NCBI RefSeq assembly: GCF_012927245.1 | Contig: NZ_JABBGE010000010.1 | Span: 124,001-188,000, forward strand | DNA: 64,000 nt | Origin: Streptomyces sp. R302 | Lineage (GTDB): Bacteria; Actinomycetota; Actinomycetes; Streptomycetales; Streptomycetaceae | Direction of reading: 5' to 3' | Shown here: piece after piece, positions 1 to 8,257 of the stretch | Numbering within the stretch: the first letter of the stretch is position 1 | Layout: each line of letters opens with the position of its first letter | Translations under genes and position numbers: made by a program | The notes under the pieces: model-generated | Told to the model about the DNA's origin: nothing | The model's database searches: none | What the model saw: only the letters and a program-made list of their open reading frames with translations

Positions 1-3000
1 CTCGCGCACGAGGACCGCGGGGAGGTGCTGTACCAGGCCGTTCGCGGTGTGCACGCGCGCGTGGAGACGGCCGGGGCCGTACCGGGGGTGTACGCGGGCG
101 CGCCCGCGTGCGTGCCGGAGCTCGTGCGTGAACTGGCCGGTGCCGGGGACGCCGTGCTGGAGGGGGAGGCGCTGCGGCTGGCCCGGGAAGGGCTGCGTAC
201 GGGTGGGCTCACGAGTGGATTCGTACGCGAGGTGCTGACCCGGCTGGCGGACTCGTCGGCCGAGGGCGTGGTGCAGGGTGCGCTGAACGAACTCGCGGAG
301 CCCTGGGCGGCGTTCGAGCCGCTGCCGCACGCCCGGCTCGCCGATCTCCTCGCGCCGTCCGCGCGGTCCGTGCCGGCGGCGACCGTCGAGGCGGTGCTCA
401 CCGTCGCCGCCGCACACGGGCACGGGGAGCTGCTGTGGTGGGTCGCCTCGGACGCGGACCGGTTGCCGCCGGGGGTACGCGGGTGGGCGCTGGCCCTGTA
501 CGGGGAGCAGGCGCGGCGGGAGGACGCGGCCGCGGTCCTGGACCTCGCGGGGGTGGACCCGCTGCTGCTCGCCGGACCGGCGGTGGAGTGTCTGCGCGCG
601 ATGCACCGGCGCGGCCACTTCGTCACCGACGCGGACGTGCCCGCCGTGCTGGCCCTCGCGCTCGCCGACCACACCGTTCCGGCCGAGGCCGTGGCGACGG
701 TGCTCTTCACCGCGCGGCACGCGCTGCTGGGCCTGCTCGTCGACGCGCCTCCGGACGATCCGGAGTGGCCGCGCCGGCTCGACCTGCTCGTCGCGCTGGA
801 CGGGCAGGGGGTCGGGGGACTGCCGGTCGCCGGGGAGATCGCGCGTCTGCTGCCGCTCGCGCAGGCGCCGGGGCCGTTCTTGAGGGCCTTGCGCGTCCTG
901 CGCGACCCCCGCACCGAGGACGCCGTCCTCGACGCCCTCCCGTACGCCCCCGCCGACGCCCTCCACGCGCTGGAGGCCGTGGGCGGAGCGCGTACGGTAC
1001 GCGTCCTGGGCGCGGGCCTCGGCCTCGACGCGGTGGCCCCGGACGACGCTCCGACCACACCGGAACCCGCCCTCGTCGAACGGGCGTTGCGGGGGCATCG
1101 CAAGCGCGCCCTGGAGCTCGTCTGGCTGCTGAACGACGACCCCGACGTCCGGCGACAGCTGCTCGCGCGGGTCGACGCCGCCGAGCTGCCCGCCCGCATG
1201 GCCGCCGACCTCGGCGGACCGGACGAACGCGAACTCGCCCTCCTCGCCGCCCACCTGGACCCGGAACAGCCCGTCGCCGCCCTCCGCCGCCTCGCCGCGC
1301 ACGCCGGACCGGGCCTCCTGCCCGCCCTCGCCGACCTGCTGCTCCGGATCGCCGGGGAGGCGGCCGCGGCCTGGGAGCCCGGCGGCACGGGACCCGTGCC
1401 CGGCGCGGAGCCGGTGGTGCCGGAGGAGGCCGTGGACGCGCTGAGTTCCCTGGGGCGCCGGCTGAGGCGGCGCGGCCGGATCCGGCCCGGGTGCCTCCTG
1501 GACGTGTTCCGGGACGACGACGCCGGACCGGCGCTCGTCACGGACGTGGTCCTCGGACTGCTCGAACGACCCGCGCTCACGGCAGGCGAACAGGCGGTGC
1601 TGCTACGGGTGTTGCTGGATCTCCCGCAGGCCCCGGTTCGTATGATCCGGCCCCGCGTGCATCACCTCCTGCGCCACCCCGACCGGCATGTGCGCAAGCA
1701 CGTCGTCGCCCTCCTCGCCCGCGACACCACGGGCGACGGCGTCGCGGCCGTGTCGGCGACGCTCCTCGCGCTCACGGGCCCCGACCGGGATCCGCAGACC
1801 GTACGCCAGACCCTGAGCGCCCTCGGGGACGCCGGGGCCCGCTGGGCGTCGGACGCCATCGCCGGCTGCCTCGCCCACCCCGCCATGAACGTCCGCAAGA
1901 CCGCCGCCCGCGCCCTCGCCACCGCGGGAACGCCCCGGGCCGTCCCGGCGCTCCTCGACCGCCTGGCCCGCGACGACAACCCCGGTCTGCGCACCCACCT
2001 CCTCGACGCCCTGAGCGCCCTCCTCGGCGACACCCTCACCGCCACGGTCACCGCGGCGGCCGACCGTGCCACCGAGGCGGCCGCCCGCGCCCGCCTGCTC
2101 GCCGCGCTCGCCGTCGGACCGGAGCCGGAGCGGGACGAGACCGATCTGCGGCACCTCACGGAGGAGGGCTGGGATCCGGCCGCCGCCCTGCGCCTCGCCG
2201 AGTCCCGGCCGTGCGCCGTGCGGCTGGGAGCGACGCGCCCGTACCTGGCCGACTGGCTGGAGCTCGCCGCCACCTCGGCCGAGGCGCGGAGGGCCGTTCT
2301 GGCCGTGCTGCCGACGGAGGTCTGCCCGGCTCCGTGGGCGGCGGTCGAGCGTACGGTGATCGCCCGGCATGTCACCGTCCTCCTCGACGGCCTCGCGGAG
2401 GCCGAGGGGGAGGTGAGGGACGGAATCCTCGCCCTCCTGGAGTCGGTCGCGGAGCGCGTCGCCGACCGTGCCGAAGTCGTCGCGGCCGTACGGGCGTTGC
2501 CCGTGCGAGGGCTGGGCCGGCGTTCCGCGCTGTCGTTGCTCCGGCGCGCCGGAGCGGTCGTGGTCCGTGCCGATCTGGACCGCGAACTCGCCTGCGCCGC
2601 CCGGGGTTCCGAGCCGTCGGAGGCGGGGGCCCGGGTGTTGCGGGAGGCGTTCGGAGTGGAGGCCGGCGAGGTCTCTGGGTCCTCCCGGCGCGGTGAACTC
2701 GCCCTCGCAGTACGGAGTGCGCGCACCTTGGCCGCCTTTCGGGGGCAGGCGCGTCCGGCGGGGTCGCGCGAGCTGCTCGCCGCGCTGGTGGAGGTGTGGG
2801 GCGGGGCTTCGGAGGACGTACGGGCGGCGCTCGTCGACTGGATGACGGAGCTTCAGCCACTCGACGCCCCGCCGTGGGACTTGGCGGAGCCCGAGCCGGT
2901 GGCGGTGCGCCCCGTGGACCTGGACGAACCCCGTTCCGCCGCGCGACGGGACCGGCTGTTCGCGCTGCTGACCTCCGGCGACCCGAAGCGGCGGAACGAG

Positions 3001-4044
3001 GACGCGAGCGCCCTCCTCGCCTGGCCCGAACCGGCCCCGCGCGCCGCCGTGCTGGCCGCGTACCTGCGCGGACGGGTCGACGAGCCGACGGCCTACGATG
3101 CGTCCAAGGCTCTGGCGCAGGCCCTGACGGAGGCGGCTCCTGAGTCGCTGCGCGACCCGGAGCTCCGGCCCGAGCGGGTCGCCCGGGCCGCCCGGCTCGC
3201 CGCCGGCCTCGACGAGCGGCGGCTCAGGCCCCTGCTGCCCCTGCTCCTGGACCTGTGGCAGCACGGGCCGACGGAGGCGCGGTCCGACGCGTACACCGCG
3301 CTGCGGTGGCTGAACGGCGATGACCTGGCGGCGCACCTGGAGGGCCGGCTCGTTGCCGGGGAGGTGGGCCTGCTCGAACTGTTCGCCGACCGGCGCCTCC
3401 AGTCCACGCCTCTCCTCGCGCGGTTGGCCGAACGGCACCCCGACGCCGGGATCGTCCTCGTCGACGGACCGCCGTACGGCCCGGAGGCGGCCGAGCGGCA
3501 GGCGGCGGCGCTCCGCGCACTCCGCGCCCGCGCCCCCGCTCCCGTACCGGACGGGTCCTCCCTCGCGTACGGGGAACTGGTCGCCCTGCTGCGGTCGCCG
3601 GAGCCCCGGCGGGTCCGGCGTGCGCTCGCCGCTCTGACGGAGCGTCGGGGCGAGGCCGAACCGACGCTCCTGGAGGGCGAGTTGCGTGTGCTGCTGACGC
3701 ACCGAGAGACAGGCGTACGCCTCCACGCGCAGCGGGTCGCCCGGGCGCTGCTCGACCGGGACGCGTATCTGCGGCTGACCGAGGTGCTGCTCGGCGACGC
3801 GCAGCCCGACGTGGTGCGCAGCGCGATCCGCGTGCTGTCGCAGGCGGGCCGGAGGTCGGCGGTCCCCGTGTTCGTCACGCTGCTCGACCACGGCCGGGAG
3901 ACCGTACGGCGCACGGCTGAGGCGGCCGTCCTGCACGCGGGCGCGGAAGCGGTGCCGCCCCTGCGGAGGGCCGCGGCCCATGCGCGGCCCGACCGTCGGG
4001 CCGTGTACGAATCGCTGCTGGCGCGGATCGCGGAGGACGGGTGA
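1..4044 (+). CDS. Giant HEAT-repeat protein, 5' end outside the window
   Basis: The reading frame is open from base 1 and ends at a TGA at 4042-4044, giving at least 1348 residues. The protein is almost entirely helical, with repeated Leu/Ala-rich helix pairs typical of HEAT or PBS-lyase-type solenoids. Clear repeats lie around residues 530-680 and again in the last 150 residues. No catalytic motif or membrane segment is visible. Such solenoids usually act as protein-binding scaffolds, but no partner can be named. The GTG at 25 is only the first start codon inside the window and has no convincing ribosome site, so the true start is probably upstream. It converges on the ABC exporter genes across a hairpin at 4067-4102. 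Confidence 0.8.
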   Translation, partial: LAHEDRGEVLYQAVRGVHARVETAGAVPGVYAGAPACVPELVRELAGAGDAVLEGEALRLAREGLRTGGLTSGFVREVLTRLADSSAEGVVQGALNELAEPWAAFEPLPHARLADLLAPSARSVPAATVEAVLTVAAAHGHGELLWWVASDADRLPPGVRGWALALYGEQARREDAAAVLDLAGVDPLLLAGPAVECLRAMHRRGHFVTDADVPAVLALALADHTVPAEAVATVLFTARHALLGLLVDAPPDDPEWPRRLDLLVALDGQGVGGLPVAGEIARLLPLAQAPGPFLRALRVLRDPRTEDAVLDALPYAPADALHALEAVGGARTVRVLGAGLGLDAVAPDDAPTTPEPALVERALRGHRKRALELVWLLNDDPDVRRQLLARVDAAELPARMAADLGGPDERELALLAAHLDPEQPVAALRRLAAHAGPGLLPALADLLLRIAGEAAAAWEPGGTGPVPGAEPVVPEEAVDALSSLGRRLRRRGRIRPGCLLDVFRDDDAGPALVTDVVLGLLERPALTAGEQAVLLRVLLDLPQAPVRMIRPRVHHLLRHPDRHVRKHVVALLARDTTGDGVAAVSATLLALTGPDRDPQTVRQTLSALGDAGARWASDAIAGCLAHPAMNVRKTAARALATAGTPRAVPALLDRLARDDNPGLRTHLLDALSALLGDTLTATVTAAADRATEAAARARLLAALAVGPEPERDETDLRHLTEEGWDPAAALRLAESRPCAVRLGATRPYLADWLELAATSAEARRAVLAVLPTEVCPAPWAAVERTVIARHVTVLLDGLAEAEGEVRDGILALLESVAERVADRAEVVAAVRALPVRGLGRRSALSLLRRAGAVVVRADLDRELACAARGSEPSEAGARVLREAFGVEAGEVSGSSRRGELALAVRSARTLAAFRGQARPAGSRELLAALVEVWGGASEDVRAALVDWMTELQPLDAPPWDLAEPEPVAVRPVDLDEPRSAARRDRLFALLTSGDPKRRNEDASALLAWPEPAPRAAVLAAYLRGRVDEPTAYDASKALAQALTEAAPESLRDPELRPERVARAARLAAGLDERRLRPLLPLLLDLWQHGPTEARSDAYTALRWLNGDDLAAHLEGRLVAGEVGLLELFADRRLQSTPLLARLAERHPDAGIVLVDGPPYGPEAAERQAAALRALRARAPAPVPDGSSLAYGELVALLRSPEPRRVRRALAALTERRGEAEPTLLEGELRVLLTHRETGVRLHAQRVARALLDRDAYLRLTEVLLGDAQPDVVRSAIRVLSQAGRRSAVPVFVTLLDHGRETVRRTAEAAVLHAGAEAVPPLRRAAAHARPDRRAVYESLLARIAEDG

Positions 4045-4066
4045 CGGGCGTTGCGGCATGCGCGGG

Positions 4067-4102
4067 GGGCGGCGTAGCCGACGGGGGTCGGGTACGCCGC
4101 CC
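4067..4102. terminator. Bidirectional hairpin terminator
   Basis: The 9-nt arms GGCGGCGTA (4068-4076) and TACGCCGCC (4093-4101) pair perfectly. Inside them a second stem, CCGAC with GTCGG, closes a GGGG loop. It sits 22 nt after the HEAT gene stop and 28 nt after the stop of the convergent ABC permease gene, so it can serve both strands. There is no U-tract, as is usual in high-GC actinobacteria. Confidence 0.6.
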
Positions 4103-4129
4103 TGGGGCTGCGGGGGTGCGAGGTGAGGG

Positions 4130-4918
4130 CTACTTGGCGCCGCGGTCGAAGGCGGACTTCGACCAGACGTAGCCGAGGACGGTCAGTCCCGCGCACCAGG
4201 CGAGGGCGATCCAGGCGCTGTTGCCGATCTCGGTGCCGAGGAGGAGGCCGCGGAGGGTTTCGATCGCCGGGGTGAAGGGCTGGTACTCGGCGATCGGCCG
4301 GAACCAGCCCGGCATCGAGTCGATCGGGACGAACGCGCTGGAGATCAGGGGGAGGACGACCAGCGGGAGGGCGTTGTTGGAGGCGGCCTCGGCGTTGGGG
4401 GAGACCAGGCCCATGCCGACGGCGATCCACGTCAGGGCGAAGGCGATCAGGATCGTCATGCCGAAGGCGGCCAGCCATTCGAGGGCGGTGGCGTCGGTGG
4501 CGCGGAAGCCGATGGCCACGGCGACGGCGCCGACGAGGAGCACGCTCATCACGCACTGGAGGACGCTGCCGACGACGTGCCCGACGAGGATCGACGGCCG
4601 GTGGATGGCCATCGTGCGGAAGCGGGCGATGATGCCCTCGGTCATGTCGTTGGAGACGGAGACCGCCGTTCCCACGACCGTGCCGCCGACGGTCATCATC
4701 AGGATGCCGGGGACGACGTAGGCGATGTACGCGGCACGGTCCGCGCCGCCGCCCATGCCGGCGCTCATCACGTCACCGAAGACGTAGACGAAGAGCAGCA
4801 GCATCATCACCGGGGTGAGGAGGAGGTTGAGGGTGAGGGAGGGGTAGCGGCGGGCGTGCAGGAGGTTCCGCCGGAGCATCGTGGACGAGTCGCGGGCGGC
4901 GAGGGAGAGGGTGCTCAT
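4130..4918 (-). CDS. DrrB-like ABC-2 transporter permease
   Basis: This is a 262-residue inner-membrane protein of the ABC-2 permease family, with about six hydrophobic segments. It opens with MSTLSLAARDSSTMLRRN and the amphipathic LLHARRYPSLTLNLLLTP entry typical of DrrB-type drug exporters. The conserved region around LGTEIGNSAWIA lies near the C-terminus. The ATG at 4918 overlaps the TGA of the upstream ATPase gene (ATGA), which shows translational coupling and fixes the start. With the ATPase it should form an efflux pump for a hydrophobic compound or lipid; the substrate cannot be read from sequence. Confidence 0.9.
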   Translation of the reverse strand: MSTLSLAARDSSTMLRRNLLHARRYPSLTLNLLLTPVMMLLLFVYVFGDVMSAGMGGGADRAAYIAYVVPGILMMTVGGTVVGTAVSVSNDMTEGIIARFRTMAIHRPSILVGHVVGSVLQCVMSVLLVGAVAVAIGFRATDATALEWLAAFGMTILIAFALTWIAVGMGLVSPNAEAASNNALPLVVLPLISSAFVPIDSMPGWFRPIAEYQPFTPAIETLRGLLLGTEIGNSAWIALAWCAGLTVLGYVWSKSAFDRGAK

Positions 4919-5949
4919 CGGGCGGACTCCTGGTTCCGGGTCGTGGGGGCGGGGGCCGGGGCGGCGGTGGTGCCGGTGAGGGCGAAGAAGACGTCGTCCA
5001 GGTCCGGGGTGTGGACGGTGAGTTCGTCCGCCTCGATGCCGGCGGCGTCCAGCCAGTCGAGGATCGCCCGCAGTTCGCGCTGGGTGCCGCCGCTGGGGAT
5101 CTGGAGGGTCAGGGCCTCGTCGTCGCGTGTGGCGACCTGGATCGTCGTGACGGCGGCGCGGTAGGTGTCGGGGTGGGTGAAGCGGAGGCGGACGTGCCCG
5201 CCGGGGATCTGGCGTTTGAGTTGGTCGGGGGTGCCTTCGGCGGCGATCTTTCCGTCGTTGAGGACGGCGATGCGGTCGGCGAGTTCGTCGGCTTCTTCGA
5301 GGTACTGGGTGGTGAGGAGGACGGTGGCGCCGTCGGCGACGAGTGCGCGGATGATCTGCCACATGGTGTGGCGGGAGCGGGGGTCGAGGCCGGTGGTGGG
5401 TTCGTCGAGGAAGATGACGCGGGGGTTGCCGACGAGGGTCATGGCGATGTCGAGGCGCCGTTTCATGCCGCCGGAGTAGGTGGAGGCGGGTTTGCCGGCG
5501 GCGTGGGTGAGGTCGAAGCGTTCGAGCAGTTCGGTGGCGATCCGGCGTCCTTCCCGTTTGGGGAGGTGGTGGAGGTCGGCCATGAGGAGCATGTTCTCCA
5601 GGCCGGTGATGAGTCCGTCGACGGCGGAGAACTGTCCGGTGACGCCGATGGCGGCGCGGACGTGGTGGGCGTGGGTGGTGAGGTCGTGTCCGGCGACGGC
5701 GGCGTGGCCGGAGTCGGCGGTGGCGAGGGTGGAGAGGATCTTCACGGCGGTCGTCTTGCCCGCGCCGTTCGGGCCGAGCAGGGCGAAGATCGTTCCTTCG
5801 GGGACGGCCAGGTCGACTCCGTCGAGGACGACCTTGTCGCCGTACGACTTCCGGAGACCGGCGGCGGTGATGGCGGCGGGGGCGGCACGACCGTTCCCTT
5901 GGCCCGGGACGGGCTGAGGGGTGGGCGTGGGCATGACAGAGGAAGGCAT
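4915..5949 (-). CDS. DrrA-like ABC transporter ATP-binding protein
   Basis: This is a 344-residue cytoplasmic ATPase. Walker A is GPNGAGKTT in the first third, the signature is YSGGMKRRLDIA, and Walker B is VIFLDEPTTGLDPRSR. The C-terminal extension, with LTVHTPDLDDVFFALTG, is characteristic of the daunorubicin-resistance DrrA family. A longer frame starts at 6027, but the ATG at 5949 has GGAGG six bases upstream, so it is preferred. It overlaps the permease gene by 4 nt. A DUF4097 gene and a ribbon-helix-helix regulator gene lie upstream on the same strand, so all four may form one locus, although 513 nt separate this gene from DUF4097. Confidence 0.92.
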   Translation of the reverse strand: MPSSVMPTPTPQPVPGQGNGRAAPAAITAAGLRKSYGDKVVLDGVDLAVPEGTIFALLGPNGAGKTTAVKILSTLATADSGHAAVAGHDLTTHAHHVRAAIGVTGQFSAVDGLITGLENMLLMADLHHLPKREGRRIATELLERFDLTHAAGKPASTYSGGMKRRLDIAMTLVGNPRVIFLDEPTTGLDPRSRHTMWQIIRALVADGATVLLTTQYLEEADELADRIAVLNDGKIAAEGTPDQLKRQIPGGHVRLRFTHPDTYRAAVTTIQVATRDDEALTLQIPSGGTQRELRAILDWLDAAGIEADELTVHTPDLDDVFFALTGTTAAPAPAPTTRNQESAR

Positions 5950-6462
5950 GGGAGCCTCCGATCGAAGGCTGAGGTGGGTGTGGGTGTGGGCGTGGGGCGG
6001 GGAGGGAGCTGGAGTGGCCGGGTCCACGTCGAGCCGGTCCTTCGGAGTTCGTGCCTCGCCGTGTCCGGCCTGCGGGCGGCGGCCGGTGTCTGATGGTGCC
6101 GGGAGCTCGGGTGCCTGTCCGGCTGGAGGGCGGGGCGGTCCGGGGTGGGGGCGGGCTGATGCCGCTCGGCGCGGTCGGACTCGGCCGGGTGGGGCCCCGT
6201 GTCGCGTGGGGGCGATGCCTGGACGGCGCCGGGGCGGGGGCGGCCGTGCGGGGAGGCGGACTCGGGGGCCCGCCGGCTGGGGCGGGGCGGAGCTCGCGCC
6301 TCGTTGCGTGGGGCTGAGGCCGCGCGATTCCGGGGTGGTCGGAGGGGAGGTCGTGCGGTGCCCGCTTGGGAGGGGCCGGGTGGGGCCGGGGCGGCTCTGT
6401 GCTTCCCCCCCCGGCCGGGCCCGTCCGGGGCAGGGGTGGTCTCGGGTGCGGACCGGGTCGGG
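5950..6462. other. Intergenic stretch without a gene
   Basis: These 513 nt between the ABC ATPase start and the DUF4097 stop hold no frame with a plausible protein composition; the long open frames are GC-rich shadows. The part next to the ATPase start has a GT-rich run (about 5972-6000). The part near 6405-6430 is C/G-rich, with CCCGGCCGGGCCCGTC, and could fold as a terminator for the DUF4097 gene. No convincing -35/-10 pair was found, although a promoter for the ABC pair would be expected here. Confidence 0.5.
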
Positions 6463-7305
6463 TCAGGGGCGGGCGCGGCGGATGTCGATGTTGCCGTGGC
6501 GGGTGCGGGCGCGGACCTTGACGGTCTCCTCCGTCGCCTCGGGGGCGTCGGAGGCCGCGAGGCCGTTGCGTACCTGGCCGCTTCCGGAGACGGCGTCAAG
6601 CCATGCGGCGGTGCCCTCGCGGATGCCGACGTCGATGGCGCCGTGGTTCGTCTCCAGCTGCGCCGTCCCGCGGGCGATCTCGCCGACGCGGATCGTGCCG
6701 TGGGCCGTGGTCGCGGTGACCGAGTCCTCGGCGCGGTCCACCGTGATGTCGCCGTGCGCCCCGCTCACGCGGAGCTCGCCGGTGACGGCGCCGACCGTCG
6801 TGGAGCCGGACGAGTTCTTCAGGACGGCCGGGCCGTCGACGAAGCCGACGCGCATGCTGCCGGAGCTGGTGGTGATCTCGGCCGCCCCTTCGACGCGGTC
6901 CACGGTGATGGAGCCGTGCGAGGCGGTGAGGTGCAGCGGGCCGGTGGTGTCGAGCCGGGCGTCGCCGGCGGAGGTCTTCACGCGGACCTCGCCGAACCGT
7001 CCCTCGCCGAGGATCTGGGTCCAGGCGCCGTCGACCTCGACGCGGGAGCCGGCCGGCAGCTCCACCGTCACGTCGACGACGCCGGTGCGGCCGAACAGGT
7101 TCGACTTCGGCGTCCGTACGGTCAGCGTGCCGTTGGCGTACGACACCTCGGTCTGGGCGGCCGTCCGCACGTCCAGGTCCTTCTTCGGGTTGCGCGGCGC
7201 CACCTCGACCACCGTGTCCGTACGGTCGCCGGCGACGAACTGGATCGAACCGGCTTCCACGCGGGCCAGGGCCGAGATCGCTGCGGGAGTGTCGAAAGAA
7301 GGCAT
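6463..7305 (-). CDS. DUF4097 beta-strand repeat protein
   Basis: This 280-residue protein belongs to the DUF4097 (putative adhesin) family. It is a run of short beta strands with repeated signatures such as SGSMRVG, HGSITVDR, HGDITVDR, HGTIRVG and HGAIDVG at about 20-residue spacing. This predicts a right-handed beta-helix or solenoid. There is no signal peptide or membrane segment, so it is likely cytoplasmic. The ATG at 7305 has a purine-rich GAGGA about 9 nt upstream. It follows the ribbon-helix-helix gene by 106 nt on the same strand and precedes the DrrAB-type exporter. The molecular function of this family is not established. Confidence 0.88.
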   Translation of the reverse strand: MPSFDTPAAISALARVEAGSIQFVAGDRTDTVVEVAPRNPKKDLDVRTAAQTEVSYANGTLTVRTPKSNLFGRTGVVDVTVELPAGSRVEVDGAWTQILGEGRFGEVRVKTSAGDARLDTTGPLHLTASHGSITVDRVEGAAEITTSSGSMRVGFVDGPAVLKNSSGSTTVGAVTGELRVSGAHGDITVDRAEDSVTATTAHGTIRVGEIARGTAQLETNHGAIDVGIREGTAAWLDAVSGSGQVRNGLAASDAPEATEETVKVRARTRHGNIDIRRARP

Positions 7306-7361
7306 GGCTGTCCCGTCCTCTTGGGTCGCTGGAACGTCCCCGCTGGTGGGACGCGGTGTGG

Positions 7362-7391
7362 GTGGAGTGGAGTGGAGTGGAGTGGAGTGGA
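7362..7391. repeat. Pentanucleotide tandem repeat (GTGGA)x6
   Basis: Six perfect copies of GTGGA lie in the 106-nt gap between the ribbon-helix-helix gene and the DUF4097 gene. On the coding (minus) strand this is a C/T-rich TCCAC run. Copy number could vary by slippage and so change spacing within the transcript. Confidence 0.9.
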
Positions 7392-7411
7392 GCGTTGGTC
7401 GCGGGGGAGTG

Positions 7412-7948
7412 CTAGCGCACCCAGCCCGTGATGCTCTGGCCGACGGACCGGGGTCGCTCCGTCGTACGCGGGCGCCCCGCGCCGCCGCCGTCGAGCGCCG
7501 ACGACACGGCCCGTACCAGCCAGGCGTTCACCGACAGTCCCTCGCGGCCCGCGGCCTCCTCGGCCCGCGCCTTGAGGTGGGCCGGCAGCCGCAGGTTCAC
7601 CCGGGCGACCGCCCCCTCGTCCGCGTCGGCGGCCGCGGGGACCGTGAGAGGTTCGGCGGGCTCCGACGGCTCCGACGGCTCCGCGGGCGCCGCGCCGCTG
7701 TCGGCGGGCGGCCGCGTCACCACGAAGTCAGGGTCGAGACCACGGAGGCGTACGTCGACCGAACCGGGGGCGAGTTCGCGGGTGATCTCGTCCGTCGCCG
7801 CGGAGAGCACGTTGAGCATGGTCAGACGGGCCGCCGACTCCAGCGGAGCGGTGAGCCGCTCGGCCAGCTCGCGGGCCGCGTCGCCACCGGCTTCGGCGGC
7901 CACCGCGAGTTCGCGGCGGAGGGTGTCGACATACGGGGTGAGATCCAT
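7412..7948 (-). CDS. Ribbon-helix-helix (HicB/Arc-type) DNA-binding regulator
   Basis: The protein has 178 residues. The N-terminal 75 residues are helical (LRRELAVAAEAGGDAARELA) and the middle is a Ala/Pro/Glu linker. Residues about 114-152 form a ribbon-helix-helix: the strand ARVNLRLPAHLKARAEEAA, then GLSVNAWLVRAVSSAL. Proteins like this are often annotated as HicB-family antitoxins, but no HicA-like toxin gene adjoins it, so a transcriptional regulator is more likely. The ATG at 7948 is chosen because upstream in-frame starts lie inside the operator array. The array at 7959-8143 begins 11 nt before the start codon, which strongly suggests autoregulation and control of the DUF4097 and exporter genes. 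Confidence 0.8.
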   Translation of the reverse strand: MDLTPYVDTLRRELAVAAEAGGDAARELAERLTAPLESAARLTMLNVLSAATDEITRELAPGSVDVRLRGLDPDFVVTRPPADSGAAPAEPSEPSEPAEPLTVPAAADADEGAVARVNLRLPAHLKARAEEAAGREGLSVNAWLVRAVSSALDGGGAGRPRTTERPRSVGQSITGWVR

Positions 7949-7958
7949 GACGTCATCA

Positions 7959-8143
7959 TGGCACCATCGTGGCGCCATATGCAACCTCGTGTGGTGCCAT
8001 GTGGCGCCGAATAGTGCCAGTGAGGCGCCTTCGGTGTGCCAGGTGGCGTCAATGGTGGCGGCGGGTGGTGCCATGTGGTGCCGTAGTGGCGCCGCCTGGT
8101 GTCACGCACCTCTGGCGACATGTGCTGCCGACTTCTCTCGCCA
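7959..8143. promoter_or_regulatory. Helically phased array of about 15 TGGYRCCA palindromic octamers
   Basis: Octamers matching the self-complementary consensus TGGYRCCA start at 7959, 7970, 7992, 8002, 8012, 8023, 8034, 8044, 8066, 8076, 8087, 8097 and 8113. Weaker copies start at 7980, 8053, 8123 and 8136. Most centre-to-centre distances are 10 or 11 bp, one helical turn, so all copies face the same side of the DNA. Ribbon-helix-helix dimers typically bind such short palindromes cooperatively (met boxes of MetJ are the family precedent). The adjacent gene at 7412-7948 encodes that fold. The array fills the gap between this gene and the divergent chitinase gene. Confidence 0.8.
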
Positions 8144-8173
8144 TATCGTCAACTCCCCTGCAGTCACGGATGG

Positions 8174-8202
8174 TTGACGGTAGGTCTGGACCAATCTACG
8201 GT
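8174..8202 (+). promoter_or_regulatory. Chitinase promoter, -35/-10
   Basis: TTGACG (8174-8179), a 17-bp spacer and TACGGT (8197-8202) form a good housekeeping-type promoter. The chitinase start codon is at 8258. The dre-like box lies in the spacer. Confidence 0.65.
8180..8195. promoter_or_regulatory. DasR-like operator (dre) in the chitinase promoter
   Basis: GTAGGTCTGGACCAAT contains the near-perfect inverted repeat GGTCTGGACC. It resembles the DasR responsive element known from Streptomyces chitinase genes, whose core is TGGTCTAGACCA. It overlaps the -35/-10 spacer, so a bound DasR (GntR family, relieved by N-acetylglucosamine-derived ligands) would block transcription. Confidence 0.65.
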
Positions 8203-8257
8203 CTCCTGGAGCGCGCGCCACGCCCCGGACCGCCCCCACGTCCCAAGGAGCACCCGC

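Noticed and set aside
7412..7948. Type II toxin-antitoxin module
   Set aside because: No toxin-sized gene adjoins the ribbon-helix-helix gene; the neighbours are DUF4097 and an exporter.
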